A DNA stretch of 64,000 nt from assembly GCA_019245755.1 (NCBI GenBank), contig JAFARC010000061.1, positions 1 through 64,000 of the forward strand, read 5' to 3'. The position numbers were made by a program, and so were the translations under genes. This document shows, piece by piece, positions 7,336 to 17,019 of this stretch (position 1 is the first letter of the stretch; every line of letters starts with the position of its first letter). The DNA comes from Mycobacteriaceae bacterium (GTDB lineage Bacteria; Actinomycetota; Actinomycetes; Mycobacteriales; Mycobacteriaceae). The notes beneath the pieces are model-generated. The model saw nothing but the letters and a program-made list of their open reading frames with translations, had not been told where the DNA came from and ran no database searches.

Positions 7336-9027
7336 GTGGTCGCGCAGCTGGACGTCGTCGTGGTCGGGGCCGGCCCGGTGGGGCTGACACTGGCCAACAT
7401 CCTCGGCCAGCACGGTGTGCGCACGCTGGTCGTGGAGGAACGCGACACGCTGATCGACTACCCCCGCGGCGTCGGGCTCGACGACGAAGCGCTGCGAACG
7501 TTCCAGTCGATCGGCCTGGTGGAACGCATCCTGCCGCACACGGTTCCCAATCAGATCCTGCGATTCTTCGACGCCAAGCGTCGCCTGCTCGCCGAGATGG
7601 CGCCTCCGGACGCCCGGTTCGGATGGCCCAAGCGCAACGGATTCGTCCAACCGATGGTCGACGCCGAACTGCTCGGCGGTCTGGACCGCTTCGAGCACGT
7701 CGAGGTGCGGTGGGACCGGCGAATGGAGAACTGCTCGGAAACCGCGACCGGCGTGACCGTCGAACTCGCCGGCGCCGACGGGTCATCGACCGTGCAGGCA
7801 CGGTATGTGGTGGGCTGCGACGGCGGCCGCAGCGCCACCAGGCGGCTGATGGGCGTGTCGTTCGACGGGACCACCTCCCCGACGCGCTGGCTGGTCGTCG
7901 ACGTCGCCAACGACCCGCTGGGCCACCCCAACAGCGAGGTCGGCGCCGATCCGGCACGGCCGTACGCCTCGATATCGATCGCGCACGGTATCCGGCGATT
8001 CGAGTTCATGATTCACGCCAATGAGACCGACGAACAAGCCGAAGACCCGGCATTCATTGCGCGCATGCTGGGCTTGCTGGTTCCGTATCCCGATCGCGTC
8101 GACGTGATCCGGCACCGGCTGTACACCCACCACTCGCGGATCGCCGGGTCGTTTCGCAGCGGCCGGCTGCTGCTGGCCGGCGACGCCGCGCACCTGATGC
8201 CGGTGTGGCAGGGACAGGGCTACAACAGCGGCATCCGCGACGCGGCCAACCTCGGCTGGAAGCTGGCCGCGGTGGTGAACGGTCAGGCCGAGGACGGGCT
8301 GCTGGACACCTACGACCTCGAGCGGCGCAAGCACGCCAGGGCGATGATCGACCTGTCCACCATGGTGGGACGGGTGATCTCGCCGACGAATCCACATGTT
8401 GCGGCGCTGCGGGACCGGGTCATTCGGGCCGCATCGGTGCTGCCGTCGCTGAAGCGCTACGTGCTGGAAATGCGGTTCAAGCCGATGCCGCGCTACGAGC
8501 AGGGCGCGGTCTTGCATCCCGTGCCCCGCTCGGACACCTCACCGGTGGGCACCCTGTTCATCCAGCCCCGCGTCGACACCCGCGAACGCCGCGACGTTCT
8601 GCTCGACGACGTGCTGGGCCCAGGCTTTGCCGTGGTGTGCTGGAACAACCACCCGCGCGCGGTGCTCGGCGCCGACGCATTCGCGCGTTGGAAAGCCTTC
8701 GCCGCGGGGTTCGTCGCGGCCCGGCCGCAGACCCAGCTGCACTGGACCGGCCACGACGACCCCGACGTCGTCATCGTCGGGGACCGTTGCGGTGCGCTCA
8801 AGTCGTGGTTCGACGCGCACACCGAATCAGTGCTGTTCCTGCGCCCTGATCGTTGTATCGCCGGCGCCTGCATCGCCGCGCGCGCGCCGGAGGTGAGCGC
8901 AGCACTGTTCACGATGCTCTTTCTGACACAAGGAGGCTCAGGTTTTCATGAAGGCGACCCTGGCGCTGTGCTGCATGTCGCACAGCCCGCTACTGAACCT
9001 TCCCGGACCGTCGCAGGATCTGCGTGA
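7336..9027 (+). CDS. mhpA: 3-(3-hydroxyphenyl)propionate hydroxylase-like FAD monooxygenase
   Basis: 563 aa, close to the 554 aa of E. coli MhpA. The FAD-binding GAGPVG lies at residues 11-16, the second FAD motif is [20 protein letters not shown], and a C-terminal thioredoxin-like region follows, as in the phenol hydroxylase/MhpA group. It would hydroxylate a 3-hydroxyphenyl-alkanoate (or similar phenol) ortho to the hydroxyl group, giving a catechol for the dioxygenase downstream. I place the start at GTG 7336, 2 bases after the hydrolase stop. The last 80 bases overlap mhpB, so the C-terminal tail (from about residue 538) is unusual. Confidence 0.85.
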   Translation: MVAQLDVVVVGAGPVGLTLANILGQHGVRTLVVEERDTLIDYPRGVGLDDEALRTFQSIGLVERILPHTVPNQILRFFDAKRRLLAEMAPPDARFGWPKRNGFVQPMVDAELLGGLDRFEHVEVRWDRRMENCSETATGVTVELAGADGSSTVQARYVVGCDGGRSATRRLMGVSFDGTTSPTRWLVVDVANDPLGHPNSEVGADPARPYASISIAHGIRRFEFMIHANETDEQAEDPAFIARMLGLLVPYPDRVDVIRHRLYTHHSRIAGSFRSGRLLLAGDAAHLMPVWQGQGYNSGIRDAANLGWKLAAVVNGQAEDGLLDTYDLERRKHARAMIDLSTMVGRVISPTNPHVAALRDRVIRAASVLPSLKRYVLEMRFKPMPRYEQGAVLHPVPRSDTSPVGTLFIQPRVDTRERRDVLLDDVLGPGFAVVCWNNHPRAVLGADAFARWKAFAAGFVAARPQTQLHWTGHDDPDVVIVGDRCGALKSWFDAHTESVLFLRPDRCIAGACIAARAPEVSAALFTMLFLTQGGSGFHEGDPGAVLHVAQPATEPSRTVAGSA

Positions 9028-9901
9028 CGACATCGACGGCGCGCTGACCGGCGCCCGGGAGTTCGTGCGCGAGTACGACCCCGAGCTCGTCGTGATCTTT
9101 TCACCCGACCACTACAACGGTTTCTTCTACAAATTGATGCCGCCGTTCTGCATCGGCACCAACGCCACCGGCGTGGGCGATTTCGGCACCCAGGCCGGGC
9201 CGCTCACCGTGCCGTCAGACCTCGCCACCGACTGCGCGAGTGCAGTTCTGGAGTCCGATGTCGACGTGGCGATTTCGGCGAGCATGGAGGTCGACCACGG
9301 GACGGTGCAGCCCCTGCAGACACTGTTCGGTGACGCCGCGGCACGTCCGGTCATCCCGATCTTCATCAACTCCGTCGCCACACCGCTTGGCCCGGTGAAG
9401 CGCGCCCGGGCGCTGGGCGCCGCCGTCGGGCGCTTCGCCGCGGGACTGAACAAGCGGGTGTTGCTGCTGGGATCCGGTGGGCTGTCGCATGATCCGCCGG
9501 TTCCGACGTTGGCCACCGCGCCGCCGGGGACCCTCGACCGCATCGTTTACGGGCGGGGAATGACGTCCGAGCAGCGGCAGGCCCGGCAGGTGGCGGTGAT
9601 GGAGGCGGCCCGCAACTTCGCCGACGGGCAGAGCCGGCTGGCGCCGTTGAGCCCGCAGTGGGATGGTCGGTTCCTCGACATTCTCGATCGCGGGGACCTC
9701 GGTGAGCTGGACGGCTGGTCGAACCAGTGGATCACACGGCAGGCGGGCAATTCAGCGCATGAAATCCGCACCTGGATAGCGGCTTTCGCCGCGCTGGCCA
9801 CCGGCGGGCCGTATGAGACCCTGCTGCGCTACTATCGGGCGGCGCCCGAGCTGCTCGCGGGTTTCGCGGTCAGAACCGCCGTGGGTAGGCGGCGGCGATG
9901 A
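8948..9901 (+). CDS. mhpB: 2,3-dihydroxyphenylpropionate 1,2-dioxygenase (extradiol ring cleavage)
   Basis: 317 aa, matching MhpB length and sequence blocks: CCMSHSPLL at the N-terminus with the first iron-ligand His, [28 protein letters not shown] and [16 protein letters not shown], all class III extradiol (LigB-fold) signatures. It opens the catechol ring in the meta position using Fe(II) and O2. AGGAGG (8931-8936) precedes the ATG although both lie inside the mhpA reading frame. It ends in a 4-base overlap with the next flavoprotein, so the genes are translationally coupled. The exact side chain of the natural substrate is uncertain. Confidence 0.9.
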   Translation: MKATLALCCMSHSPLLNLPGPSQDLRDDIDGALTGAREFVREYDPELVVIFSPDHYNGFFYKLMPPFCIGTNATGVGDFGTQAGPLTVPSDLATDCASAVLESDVDVAISASMEVDHGTVQPLQTLFGDAAARPVIPIFINSVATPLGPVKRARALGAAVGRFAAGLNKRVLLLGSGGLSHDPPVPTLATAPPGTLDRIVYGRGMTSEQRQARQVAVMEAARNFADGQSRLAPLSPQWDGRFLDILDRGDLGELDGWSNQWITRQAGNSAHEIRTWIAAFAALATGGPYETLLRYYRAAPELLAGFAVRTAVGRRRR

Positions 9902-11649
9902 GCGAATCATTCGACCACGTCGTCGACGTGCTGGTGATCGGTTCCGGCGCCGGTGGGATGACCGCCGCGCTGGCCGCCAACGCATCCGGGCTCGACACCC
10001 TGGTGGTCGAGAAGGGGCGGCATTTCGGCGGTTCCACCGCGCTGTCCGGCGGCGGCATCTGGGTGCCGGGCGCGCCCGCCCAGCGCAGGGAAGGCTACGC
10101 ACCGTCTGCCGACGGCGTTTTCGAATACCTGCGGCACATCACCGGCGGGATCGTCAGCGACGCGCGGCTGCGCCAGTACGTCGACACCGCACCGGCGATG
10201 ATGACGTTTTTGGAGCAGACCAGCCGGTGGCTGGAATTCGTCTGGAAACCCGGCTACCCGGACTACTACCCGGAACTGCCGGGCGGCTCCGAGCGGGGCA
10301 GCACCATCAACGTGCCGGCCATCGACCTGCGCGAGCTGGGCGACGAGGAGCAGAACCTGCTACCGCCGCCGGCGTTGGCGCCCAAAGGAATCTGGTTGGG
10401 ACCCAAGGATCTTCGGCTCTTCTACCAGATACGTCAATCGTGGCGCGGCAAAGCCGTGTTGGTCAAACTGCTGTGGCGGATGTTGCGGGCGCGGGTATTC
10501 GGCGACCGGATGGCCGCCATCGGGCAGTCGCTGGCGGCGCGGCTGCGGCTGGCGATGAAGGAACAGGAGATCCCGCTTTGGCTGAACTGCCCGATGACCG
10601 AGTTGATCACCGACGTGGACGGCACGGTCACCGGCGCGACGGTGGAGCGCGAGGGGGATGTCCTCCGGATCGGTGCCCGGGGCGGGGTCATCCTGGCAAG
10701 CGGTGGGTTCGATCACGACCTGGCCTGGCGCCGGCGGTATCAGCCGGTCCTGGACCGCGACTGGAGCTTCGGCAACCCGCTGGCCACGGGTGACGGCGTC
10801 CGCGCCGGCGCCAAGGTTGGCGGCGCCACCGAGCTGCTCGACGAGGCCTGGTGGTTCCCGGCCATCCAGTGGCCGGACGGCCGGCTGCAGTTCATGCTCA
10901 ACGAACGGATGATGCCGTCGCAGTTCGTCGTCAACGGTGCGGCCAAGCGGTTCATCAACGAGGCGGCGCCCTACATGGACTTCGCGCACGCGATGATCGG
11001 CGGCCAGGAATCCGGGGTCGTGCACATCCCGAGCTGGCTGATCACCGACCTGCGCTCGTTCCGTCGCTACGTGGTTGCCGGCCATCTGCCGATCCCCAGG
11101 GTGCCGTTTGCGCCGGTGCCCACCGGCCGCAAGGTGCCGAAGGCCTGGCTGGAGTCCGGGGTCGTCGAGGAGGGCCGCAGCTGGGAAGGGCTCGCCGGCA
11201 AGATCGGTGTGCCGGCCGACGCGCTGCGGGAGACCGCGGCGCGGTTCAACAGGCTGGCCCGCAACGGCCACGACGACGACTTCGGCCGCGGCGACAGCGC
11301 TTACGACAACTACTACGGGGACCCGACGCTGCCCAACCCCAACCTGTACCCGCTCGGAAAGCCGCCCTACTACGCGTTTCGGATCATCCTCGGCGACCTC
11401 GGCACGTCCGGCGGGCTGCGCACCGACGAGTACGCCCGGGTGCTGCGCGCGGACGACACGGTGGTGGGTGGCCTGTACGCGACGGGGAACACGGCGGCCG
11501 CCGTCATGGGCCGCAGCTACGCCGGCGCGGGAGCGACCATCGGGCCGGCGATGACATTCGGCTACGTCGCCGCCAGACACATCGCCGAGAACTTCGTCGA
11601 CAACCACATCGGCCGCTCGGACAGCGATTCGACGCTCAACCGGAGGTAA
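9898..11649 (+). CDS. 3-ketosteroid delta-1-dehydrogenase-like flavoprotein (KstD family)
   Basis: 583 aa, longer than the 4004-5614 paralogue by an inserted middle segment (about residues 150-220). It has the FAD fold [15 protein letters not shown] (13-27), [12 protein letters not shown], and the C-terminal [20 protein letters not shown] of KstD-type enzymes, with [10 protein letters not shown] before it. KstD inserts a double bond beside a ring ketone and passes electrons to quinone. The ATG overlaps the mhpB stop (ATGA), so the dehydrogenase is made with the ring-cleavage enzymes. This suggests that an alicyclic ketone is desaturated towards an aromatic ring in the pathway. Confidence 0.85.
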   Translation: MSESFDHVVDVLVIGSGAGGMTAALAANASGLDTLVVEKGRHFGGSTALSGGGIWVPGAPAQRREGYAPSADGVFEYLRHITGGIVSDARLRQYVDTAPAMMTFLEQTSRWLEFVWKPGYPDYYPELPGGSERGSTINVPAIDLRELGDEEQNLLPPPALAPKGIWLGPKDLRLFYQIRQSWRGKAVLVKLLWRMLRARVFGDRMAAIGQSLAARLRLAMKEQEIPLWLNCPMTELITDVDGTVTGATVEREGDVLRIGARGGVILASGGFDHDLAWRRRYQPVLDRDWSFGNPLATGDGVRAGAKVGGATELLDEAWWFPAIQWPDGRLQFMLNERMMPSQFVVNGAAKRFINEAAPYMDFAHAMIGGQESGVVHIPSWLITDLRSFRRYVVAGHLPIPRVPFAPVPTGRKVPKAWLESGVVEEGRSWEGLAGKIGVPADALRETAARFNRLARNGHDDDFGRGDSAYDNYYGDPTLPNPNLYPLGKPPYYAFRIILGDLGTSGGLRTDEYARVLRADDTVVGGLYATGNTAAAVMGRSYAGAGATIGPAMTFGYVAARHIAENFVDNHIGRSDSDSTLNRR

Positions 11650-11652
11650 CCA

Positions 11653-12975
11653 ATGAAAATTTCGCTCTTCTACGAGTTCCCGCTGCCGCGACCCTGGCAG
11701 CCGGATGACGAGCGGAAGCTGTTCGCTGACGGCCTCGATGAGGTGGAGTTGGCCGACAAGGCCGGCTTCTCGACAGTGTGGCTGACCGAGCACCACTTCC
11801 TCGAGGAGTACTGCCACTCCACGGCACCGGAGATTTTCCTGGCCGGGGCAAGTCAGCGGACGAACAACATCCGACTGGGCTTCGGCATCATGCACCTTCC
11901 GCCCGCCGTCAACCACCCGGCCCGGGTGGCCGAGCGCATCGCCACGCTCGACCTGATCTCCAACGGGCGAGTCGAGTTCGGCACCGGTGAGTCGTCCTCG
12001 GTCGGCGAACTCGGCGGCTTCGGCATCGATCCCGCCGACAAGCGGGCGCAGTGGGAAGAGGCGCTCGAGGTGGCGATCCGCTGCATGATCGAGGAACCGT
12101 TCCGCGGGTTCGAGGGCGAGCACATCCAAATGCCGCCGCGCAACGTGATCCCCAAGCCGATGCAGAAGCCCCACCCGCCGGTGTGGGTGGCGTGCACACG
12201 GCCGTCATCGGTGCAGATGGCGGCCCAGAAATGCATCGGGGCACTGAGTTTCGCCTACACCGGTCCGGGACCGCTGACCGAGCGCGTCAACGGGTACTAC
12301 AAGGAACTCGAGGAATGCGGCGCCCCGGTGACGCCACAGATCAATCCCAACATCCTGGCCATCGGCGGCGATCTGTCGATGATGGTGGCCCCGACCGACG
12401 AGCAGGCGGTCGAGCGTCTGGGACTGGGCGGCGGATTCTTCTCGTTCGGAATCATGCACTACTACATGACGGGTCAGCACACGCCCGGCCGGACCGGGGT
12501 CTGGCGGCGTTACCTGGAAGAGAGCGAGAAAGACCCGACACTGGCGTACGGGCCTGGCCGGGGAGCGATCGGCTCGCCGGCGACCGCCCGCAAGTTCCTG
12601 CGCGGCTACGAGGACAGCGGTGTCGACGAGCTGATCCTGCTGCTCAACCCGCGCAGTCACGAGTACACGATGGAAGCACTCGAGCTGATGGGCAAGCAGG
12701 TGCTGCCGGAGTTCATCGAACGAGACGACAAGGCGGTCGCCGCCAAGGCCAAGCGGCTCGAGCCGGTCATCGAGAAGATCGAGGCGCGCCGGCCCGCTTC
12801 CCACCTGCCGGACTTCGACGAGACTTACTCGTTCGGCGGGCTGCCGACGGGCCGCGGTGGCAAGTTCACCGCCGGCGAGATCCCGGAGGCCATGGCCGAG
12901 ATCAACGCGGGCCGTGTGCAGGCTGCCCAGCGTCTCAAGGAGGAACGCGAAGCGGCCGAGAAGGCTTCCGGCTGA
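11653..12975 (+). CDS. LLM-class flavin-dependent oxidoreductase
   Basis: 440 aa with a luciferase-like TIM-barrel pattern: start MKISLFYEF, GFSTVWLTEHHF near residue 40, IRLGFGIMHLPPAVNHPARVAER, and RVEFGTG. Such proteins use reduced FMN or F420 to oxidise or monooxygenate carbonyl substrates. It sits 3 bp after the KstD-like gene. An FMN reductase is encoded in the same operon at 14791, the natural supplier if this is an FMNH2 monooxygenase. A C-terminal extension (about residues 350-440) rich in charged helices is longer than in bacterial luciferase. Substrate unknown. Confidence 0.82.
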   Translation: MKISLFYEFPLPRPWQPDDERKLFADGLDEVELADKAGFSTVWLTEHHFLEEYCHSTAPEIFLAGASQRTNNIRLGFGIMHLPPAVNHPARVAERIATLDLISNGRVEFGTGESSSVGELGGFGIDPADKRAQWEEALEVAIRCMIEEPFRGFEGEHIQMPPRNVIPKPMQKPHPPVWVACTRPSSVQMAAQKCIGALSFAYTGPGPLTERVNGYYKELEECGAPVTPQINPNILAIGGDLSMMVAPTDEQAVERLGLGGGFFSFGIMHYYMTGQHTPGRTGVWRRYLEESEKDPTLAYGPGRGAIGSPATARKFLRGYEDSGVDELILLLNPRSHEYTMEALELMGKQVLPEFIERDDKAVAAKAKRLEPVIEKIEARRPASHLPDFDETYSFGGLPTGRGGKFTAGEIPEAMAEINAGRVQAAQRLKEEREAAEKASG

Positions 12976-12978
12976 ACG

Positions 12979-13809
12979 ATGGGGCGAATCGACGACCTGT
13001 GGCGCTACGACGGTCGCCGAGTGGCGGTCACCGGGTGTGCATCGGGCATCGGCGCCGACGTGGCACGGATGCTCAGCGAGTTGGGTGCCGAGGTCGTCGG
13101 TCTGGACCGCCGCAGCCCGGCGCTGCAACCCAAAGAGTTTCACGAAGTCGACCTGGCGGACCGGGCGTCGATCGATCGGGCCGTCGAGTCGATCGGTGGC
13201 CACATCGATTCGCTGTTCAACGTCGCCGGGGTATCGTCGGGAATCGGCAACCCGCTGCTGGTGACCACGATCAACTTCCTGGGGATGCGCCATCTCACCG
13301 AGGCGGTCGCCCCGGCTATGCCGCCCGGCTCGTCCATCGCTTGTGTGTCGTCGCTGGCGGCGGCCGATTACCTGGACCGTCGGCAGCGGATCGCCGGGCT
13401 GCTGAAGACCCGCTCGTTCGAGGAGGGCATCGAGTGGTGCCGCCGCCACCCCGAAGAGCTCGCCGACGGCGGCTACCGGCTGTCCAAGGAGGCGATCATC
13501 ATCTATTGCATGCGGAATGCCGCGCCGCTCGGCGCCCGCGGGGTGCGGATCAACTGCACGGCACCCGGTGTCACACAGACGCCGATACTCGACCAGCTGC
13601 GGACGGCCTACGGGCAGGACTACCTCGACAAAATCCCCAAGCCTCTGGGGCGGGTATCCGAACCCGCCGAACAGGCGGCCGTCCTGGCTTTTCTGAACAG
13701 TCGAGCCGCCAGCTACATCACGGGCCAGGTGCTGTGGGTGGACGGCGGTAACGTGGCCAGCCGCACCGCCGCCGCGTTGGAGGGACCCGAAGATGGCCAG
13801 CCTGAGTGA
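12979..13809 (+). CDS. SDR family oxidoreductase, hydroxysteroid dehydrogenase-like
   Basis: 276 aa. It has the NAD(P) motif TGCASGIG near residues 18-25, the NVAG motif, catalytic Ser in CVSSLAA and Y-x-x-x-K in GGYRLSKEA. The unusual stretch between Ser and Tyr (about 40 residues, LKTRSFEEGIEWCRRHPEEL) resembles 3-alpha-hydroxysteroid dehydrogenase/carbonyl reductase SDRs. It would interconvert a ring alcohol and ketone. It overlaps the next gene by 17 bp in the same operon. Confidence 0.83.
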   Translation: MGRIDDLWRYDGRRVAVTGCASGIGADVARMLSELGAEVVGLDRRSPALQPKEFHEVDLADRASIDRAVESIGGHIDSLFNVAGVSSGIGNPLLVTTINFLGMRHLTEAVAPAMPPGSSIACVSSLAAADYLDRRQRIAGLLKTRSFEEGIEWCRRHPEELADGGYRLSKEAIIIYCMRNAAPLGARGVRINCTAPGVTQTPILDQLRTAYGQDYLDKIPKPLGRVSEPAEQAAVLAFLNSRAASYITGQVLWVDGGNVASRTAAALEGPEDGQPE

Positions 13810-14782
13810 CTTCCGCCGAGTCGCCGACGACGTCCGCAACTGGGGACGGTGGGGTGACGCCGACGAGTTGGGCACGCTGAACTTCATCACGGCCGACAAG
13901 GTCCGTGAAGCGGCGAGCCTGGTCAGGCACGGCAGGATCTTTCCGCTCGGCGTCGACTTCGGCTCGTCGGGGCCGCAGGGAGCGTTTCATTTCCGGCAGA
14001 ACCCCGTTCACGTGATGACCGTGGACGGCGGTGACGCCAGCACGTTGCTCGAGTACGGCCCCAAGTGGGTGCAGAACCCGATGGCCGCCCAGCTGAGCGG
14101 GTACTTCGAGAACAATCCGATGCGGTTCAACGACGACATGATCATCATGCCGCTGCAGGCGGCCACGCAGTGGGACGCGCTGTCCCACGTCTATTACGAC
14201 GACCAGTTGTACAACGGCTTTCCGGCGAACTCGGTGACCAGCCTCGGTGCCTACCACTGCGGCATCGACAAGGTCGACGGCAAGGGCATCACATCGCGCG
14301 GTGTGCTGCTCGACATCGTGGCGCTTCGTGGCGTGGAGACCTTCTGTGAGCTCGGCGATCCGATAACACCGGAGCAACTGGACCGGGCGGCGATGGCGCA
14401 GGGCGTCGCGGTTGGCCGGGGTGACATCGTGCTCGTTCGCACCGGATGGTGGGGAAGGTTTCTGGAGAACGGGGACGGCAGCGAGCCCGGCGCCGGCCTG
14501 GACTGGCGGTGCGCGTCGTGGCTGCACGACCACGAGGTGGCGGCCGTGGCCGCGGACAACGTCATGGTGGAGAACCCGGTCTCGGGCGTCGAGGGCGCGT
14601 TCCTGCCGATGCACATGCTGTGCTTGCGCGACATGGGTCTGATGCTCGGTGAATACTGGGATCTCACCGCGCTGGCGCTGGACTGCGCCGCCGACGGTGT
14701 CTACGAATTTCAGCTCGTCGCGCCACCACTTCGAGTCACCGGCGCCGTCGGGTCTCCGGTCAATCCCATCGCAATCAAGTAG
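13793..14782 (+). CDS. Cyclase family protein (kynurenine formamidase-like hydrolase fold)
   Basis: 329 aa, the long form of the metal-dependent cyclase/formamidase family. The region PLQAATQWDALSHVYYDD corresponds to the family metal-binding HxGTHxDxxxH motif. Here the first His/Gly residues are replaced by the QAATQWD form typical of the long subfamily, while D and the final H are kept. Members hydrolyse amides, lactones or 1,3-diketones. In this operon of ring oxidation genes a ring-opening hydrolase role is plausible (inference). It begins inside the preceding SDR frame. Confidence 0.8.
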   Translation: MASLSDFRRVADDVRNWGRWGDADELGTLNFITADKVREAASLVRHGRIFPLGVDFGSSGPQGAFHFRQNPVHVMTVDGGDASTLLEYGPKWVQNPMAAQLSGYFENNPMRFNDDMIIMPLQAATQWDALSHVYYDDQLYNGFPANSVTSLGAYHCGIDKVDGKGITSRGVLLDIVALRGVETFCELGDPITPEQLDRAAMAQGVAVGRGDIVLVRTGWWGRFLENGDGSEPGAGLDWRCASWLHDHEVAAVAADNVMVENPVSGVEGAFLPMHMLCLRDMGLMLGEYWDLTALALDCAADGVYEFQLVAPPLRVTGAVGSPVNPIAIK

Positions 14783-14790
14783 GCAGGACA

Positions 14791-15375
14791 GTGACGATGA
14801 CCGCACGGACAGCACCCCTCGTCGTCGCGCTCGGCGGAACCCTGCGGGCCAACTCATCCACCGAACGCGCGCTGCGGCACTGCCTGGCCGCGGTGGAGCG
14901 CCAGGGCGGACGCACGAAGTTGTACTGCGGCAAGGACATCGACCTGCCGATGTACAGCCCGCACGAGCTTGCCCGCACGCCCAAGGCCATAGAATTGATC
15001 CGGGCGCTGCGTGACGCCGACGCCGTGATCGTCGGCTCACCCGGATACCACGGCGGTGTTTCCGGGTTGGTGAAGAACGCGCTCGACTACATCGAGGACC
15101 TTCGCGACGATCCCAGGGTCTACCTCGACAACAAGCCGTGGGGGTGCATCACCTGCGCCTACGGGTGGCAGGCGGCGGTCGGCACGCTGAGCCAACTCCG
15201 AGGCATCGGCCACGCGCTGCGGGCATGGCCCACACCACTGGGTGTTGCGATCAACTCGGCCGAGCAGATCTGGGACGAGGCCGGGGAGCTCACCGACGCA
15301 ACGATCAAAGACCAGCTGGAACTGCTGGCGACTCAGGTACTCACGTTTGCGCGCGCGACCGGCGGGCCACGCTGA
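14791..15375 (+). CDS. NADPH-dependent FMN reductase
   Basis: 194 aa flavodoxin-fold protein: ALGGTLRANSSTERAL near residues 13-28 (phosphate loop), GSPGYHGGVSGLVKNALDYIED (quoted core SPGYHGGVSGLVKNALDY) for isoalloxazine binding. It reduces FMN with NAD(P)H. As last gene of the mhp-type operon it most likely supplies FMNH2 to the LLM-class oxygenase at 11653. GTG 14791 or ATG 14797 may be the start; the difference is two residues. Confidence 0.85.
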   Translation: MTMTARTAPLVVALGGTLRANSSTERALRHCLAAVERQGGRTKLYCGKDIDLPMYSPHELARTPKAIELIRALRDADAVIVGSPGYHGGVSGLVKNALDYIEDLRDDPRVYLDNKPWGCITCAYGWQAAVGTLSQLRGIGHALRAWPTPLGVAINSAEQIWDEAGELTDATIKDQLELLATQVLTFARATGGPR

Positions 15376-15377
15376 CG

Positions 15378-16079
15378 TCAGCGCAGGTGGGCGTCGAAGA
15401 ATGTCAAGATCCGCCGCCAGGCGTCCTCGGCCTCCGGCTCCGAATACGCGATTCCAGCAACGCGTTCGACCCCGCGAAGGACCTGCGGGGTGCCCCATTG
15501 GTTCATGAAGCTGTGGCCGACGACCGGGTATTCCTTGACGTCACGGGGAACGTCACCGTTGGCCAGCGCCGTCTCGAGTTTGTCCGCAGCATTGGGCAGC
15601 CACCGGTCCTTCGCGCCGTAGCTCGCCACGACCGGGCAGGAGCGGCTCAGCCCGTCGATGTCGTTGGGCCAGATGCCGTAATTGGGTGCGGTGGCGTCGA
15701 AGAGCTCCCGTGGCGCCAACAGCAGGCAGAACCCGCCGCCCATGCAGAACCCGACCGAACCGATTTTGCCGGTGCAGCGGGGGTCGGCCGTGAGGTGCTC
15801 ACGGGCGGCGACCAAGTCGTCGACGGCGTCCCCGGCGCCGGTGGACAGCGCTCTCAACGTGCGCACCACACAGCGGATTCGGTTCCCGCGCCGGTACAGC
15901 GCCGGCGCGATGGCCAGGTAACCGTTGGCGGCGAAGCGGTCGGTGATGCGCCGCAGATCCGCGGTGAGGCCGAGCGCCTCCTGCACGACGACCACACCCG
16001 GCCACGGGCCGTCGCCGCCGGGGACCGCTTGATACGCGGGCAAGGGCCCGGCGGGGCAGTCGTAGCTGATGTCTGGCAT
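15378..16079 (-). CDS. Dienelactone hydrolase family protein
   Basis: 233 aa from ATG 16079. The catalytic triad is visible: C112 in GFCMGG, D158 in GAKDRW and H189 in VGHSF, the Cys-nucleophile form of dienelactone hydrolases. These open dienelactones or related lactones and esters from ring cleavage. It is convergent with the FMN reductase (stop codons 2 bases apart) and lies 11 bp downstream of the SDR gene at 16091 on the same strand, so the two are probably co-transcribed. Confidence 0.87.
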   Translation of the reverse strand: MPDISYDCPAGPLPAYQAVPGGDGPWPGVVVVQEALGLTADLRRITDRFAANGYLAIAPALYRRGNRIRCVVRTLRALSTGAGDAVDDLVAAREHLTADPRCTGKIGSVGFCMGGGFCLLLAPRELFDATAPNYGIWPNDIDGLSRSCPVVASYGAKDRWLPNAADKLETALANGDVPRDVKEYPVVGHSFMNQWGTPQVLRGVERVAGIAYSEPEAEDAWRRILTFFDAHLR

Positions 16080-16090
16080 CGAACCGGATC

Positions 16091-16918
16091 CTACTGAAGG
16101 CCGCCGGTGCGGATAGCCGCCATCACCCCGCCGTCCACCAGCAGGTCGCTGCCGGTGACGAACGACGCCGACGGCCCCAGCAAGAATTCGGCCGCCGCGG
16201 CGATGTCGTCGGGCGTACCGATTCGCCCGGTCCCCGACGCCTTGATCATCGCCCGCATGAACTGCCCCGACTCGTCGGCCAGTTCGCGTCGGCCCATGGC
16301 GGTCGAAATCACGCCCGGGCTGATCGAGTTGATGCGTGCGCCGCGATCGCCCCAACTCGTGGCCGCAGCGGCGACACGAACCAGGTTCGCGCGCTTGGCG
16401 AACGGGTAGGCGAGTTGGCTGCTGGCGATCCGATCGGGCGAGCAGGCGTCGAGGCCGAGGAGTTCGACGGCCGGCGTCGTGGCCAGCTGGCGCTCGACCT
16501 CGGGATCGAAGGGCGGATACATGTGAGCGGCCATGCTGGCGATCACGACCCCGGCCCCGCCGGGCTCGATGACTCGTGCGAACTGCTCGAGGGTGATCGC
16601 GACGCCGAGCAGGTCGACCGCCAGTAGCTGCTGCACCGATCCCTGCTCCGGCGAGAGTCCGGCCGTGTGAACCACTTTCGTCACCCGGCCGGACGAGGCG
16701 GCCAACCGCGCCAGTTCGGCGACCGCATCGGCCGAAGACACGTCGACGATGCGTTTGACGACGTGATGGCCCTCGTAGACCAACTCGTCGGCGGTCGCGT
16801 CGAGCAAGTCCTGGTTGACGTCGGTCAGCACCACGGTGCATCCGCTGGCGAGCCGGCGCGCGATGGCTCGGCCCATTCCTCCGGTGCCGATGACGACGAG
16901 TACCTCGGTGGCGGTCAT
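16091..16918 (-). CDS. SDR family oxidoreductase
   Basis: 275 aa from ATG 16918, chosen because GGGGAG lies 5 bases before it. The NAD motif is the variant GTGGMGRAIAR (near residues 12-22), and HTAGLSP replaces the usual NNAG. The catalytic Tyr-x-x-x-Lys appears as YPFAKRA, and the C-terminal GSDLLVDGG is standard. The atypical cofactor loop and missing N-N-A-G suggest a divergent subfamily; a dehydrogenase of cyclic alcohols is the default guess. It is divergent from 17020, with the shared motif at 16960-16993 between them. Confidence 0.82.
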   Translation of the reverse strand: MTATEVLVVIGTGGMGRAIARRLASGCTVVLTDVNQDLLDATADELVYEGHHVVKRIVDVSSADAVAELARLAASSGRVTKVVHTAGLSPEQGSVQQLLAVDLLGVAITLEQFARVIEPGGAGVVIASMAAHMYPPFDPEVERQLATTPAVELLGLDACSPDRIASSQLAYPFAKRANLVRVAAAATSWGDRGARINSISPGVISTAMGRRELADESGQFMRAMIKASGTGRIGTPDDIAAAAEFLLGPSASFVTGSDLLVDGGVMAAIRTGGLQ

Positions 16919-16958
16919 AACACTCCCCGGGCGATGGTAGGCAACCAGCTCAGCGTAA

Positions 16959-16993
16959 GTGACATACTCCATATTGGAGAATTGCATTATCAG
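16959..16993. promoter_or_regulatory. Shared divergent promoter element, copy 1
   Basis: TGACATACTCC (16960-16970) is followed by ATATTGGAGAA and TTGCATTATC to 16991. CTCCA-TAT-TGGAG (16967-16979) is a perfect inverted repeat, and GAGAA-N5-TTATC (16977-16991) is a second, one mismatch from GAGAA-N5-TTCTC. The same arrangement recurs at 37567-37601 and 63459-63489. It lies between divergent SDR (16918) and hydrolase (17020) genes and is probably an operator. Confidence 0.65.
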
Positions 16994-17019
16994 TTGGGCC
17001 GGTCGGCCGAGGAGGATCA

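Noticed and set aside
10360-12174. A long minus-strand open frame across the KstD-like and LLM genes
   Set aside because: It is low-complexity and motif-free and crosses two well-supported plus-strand genes.
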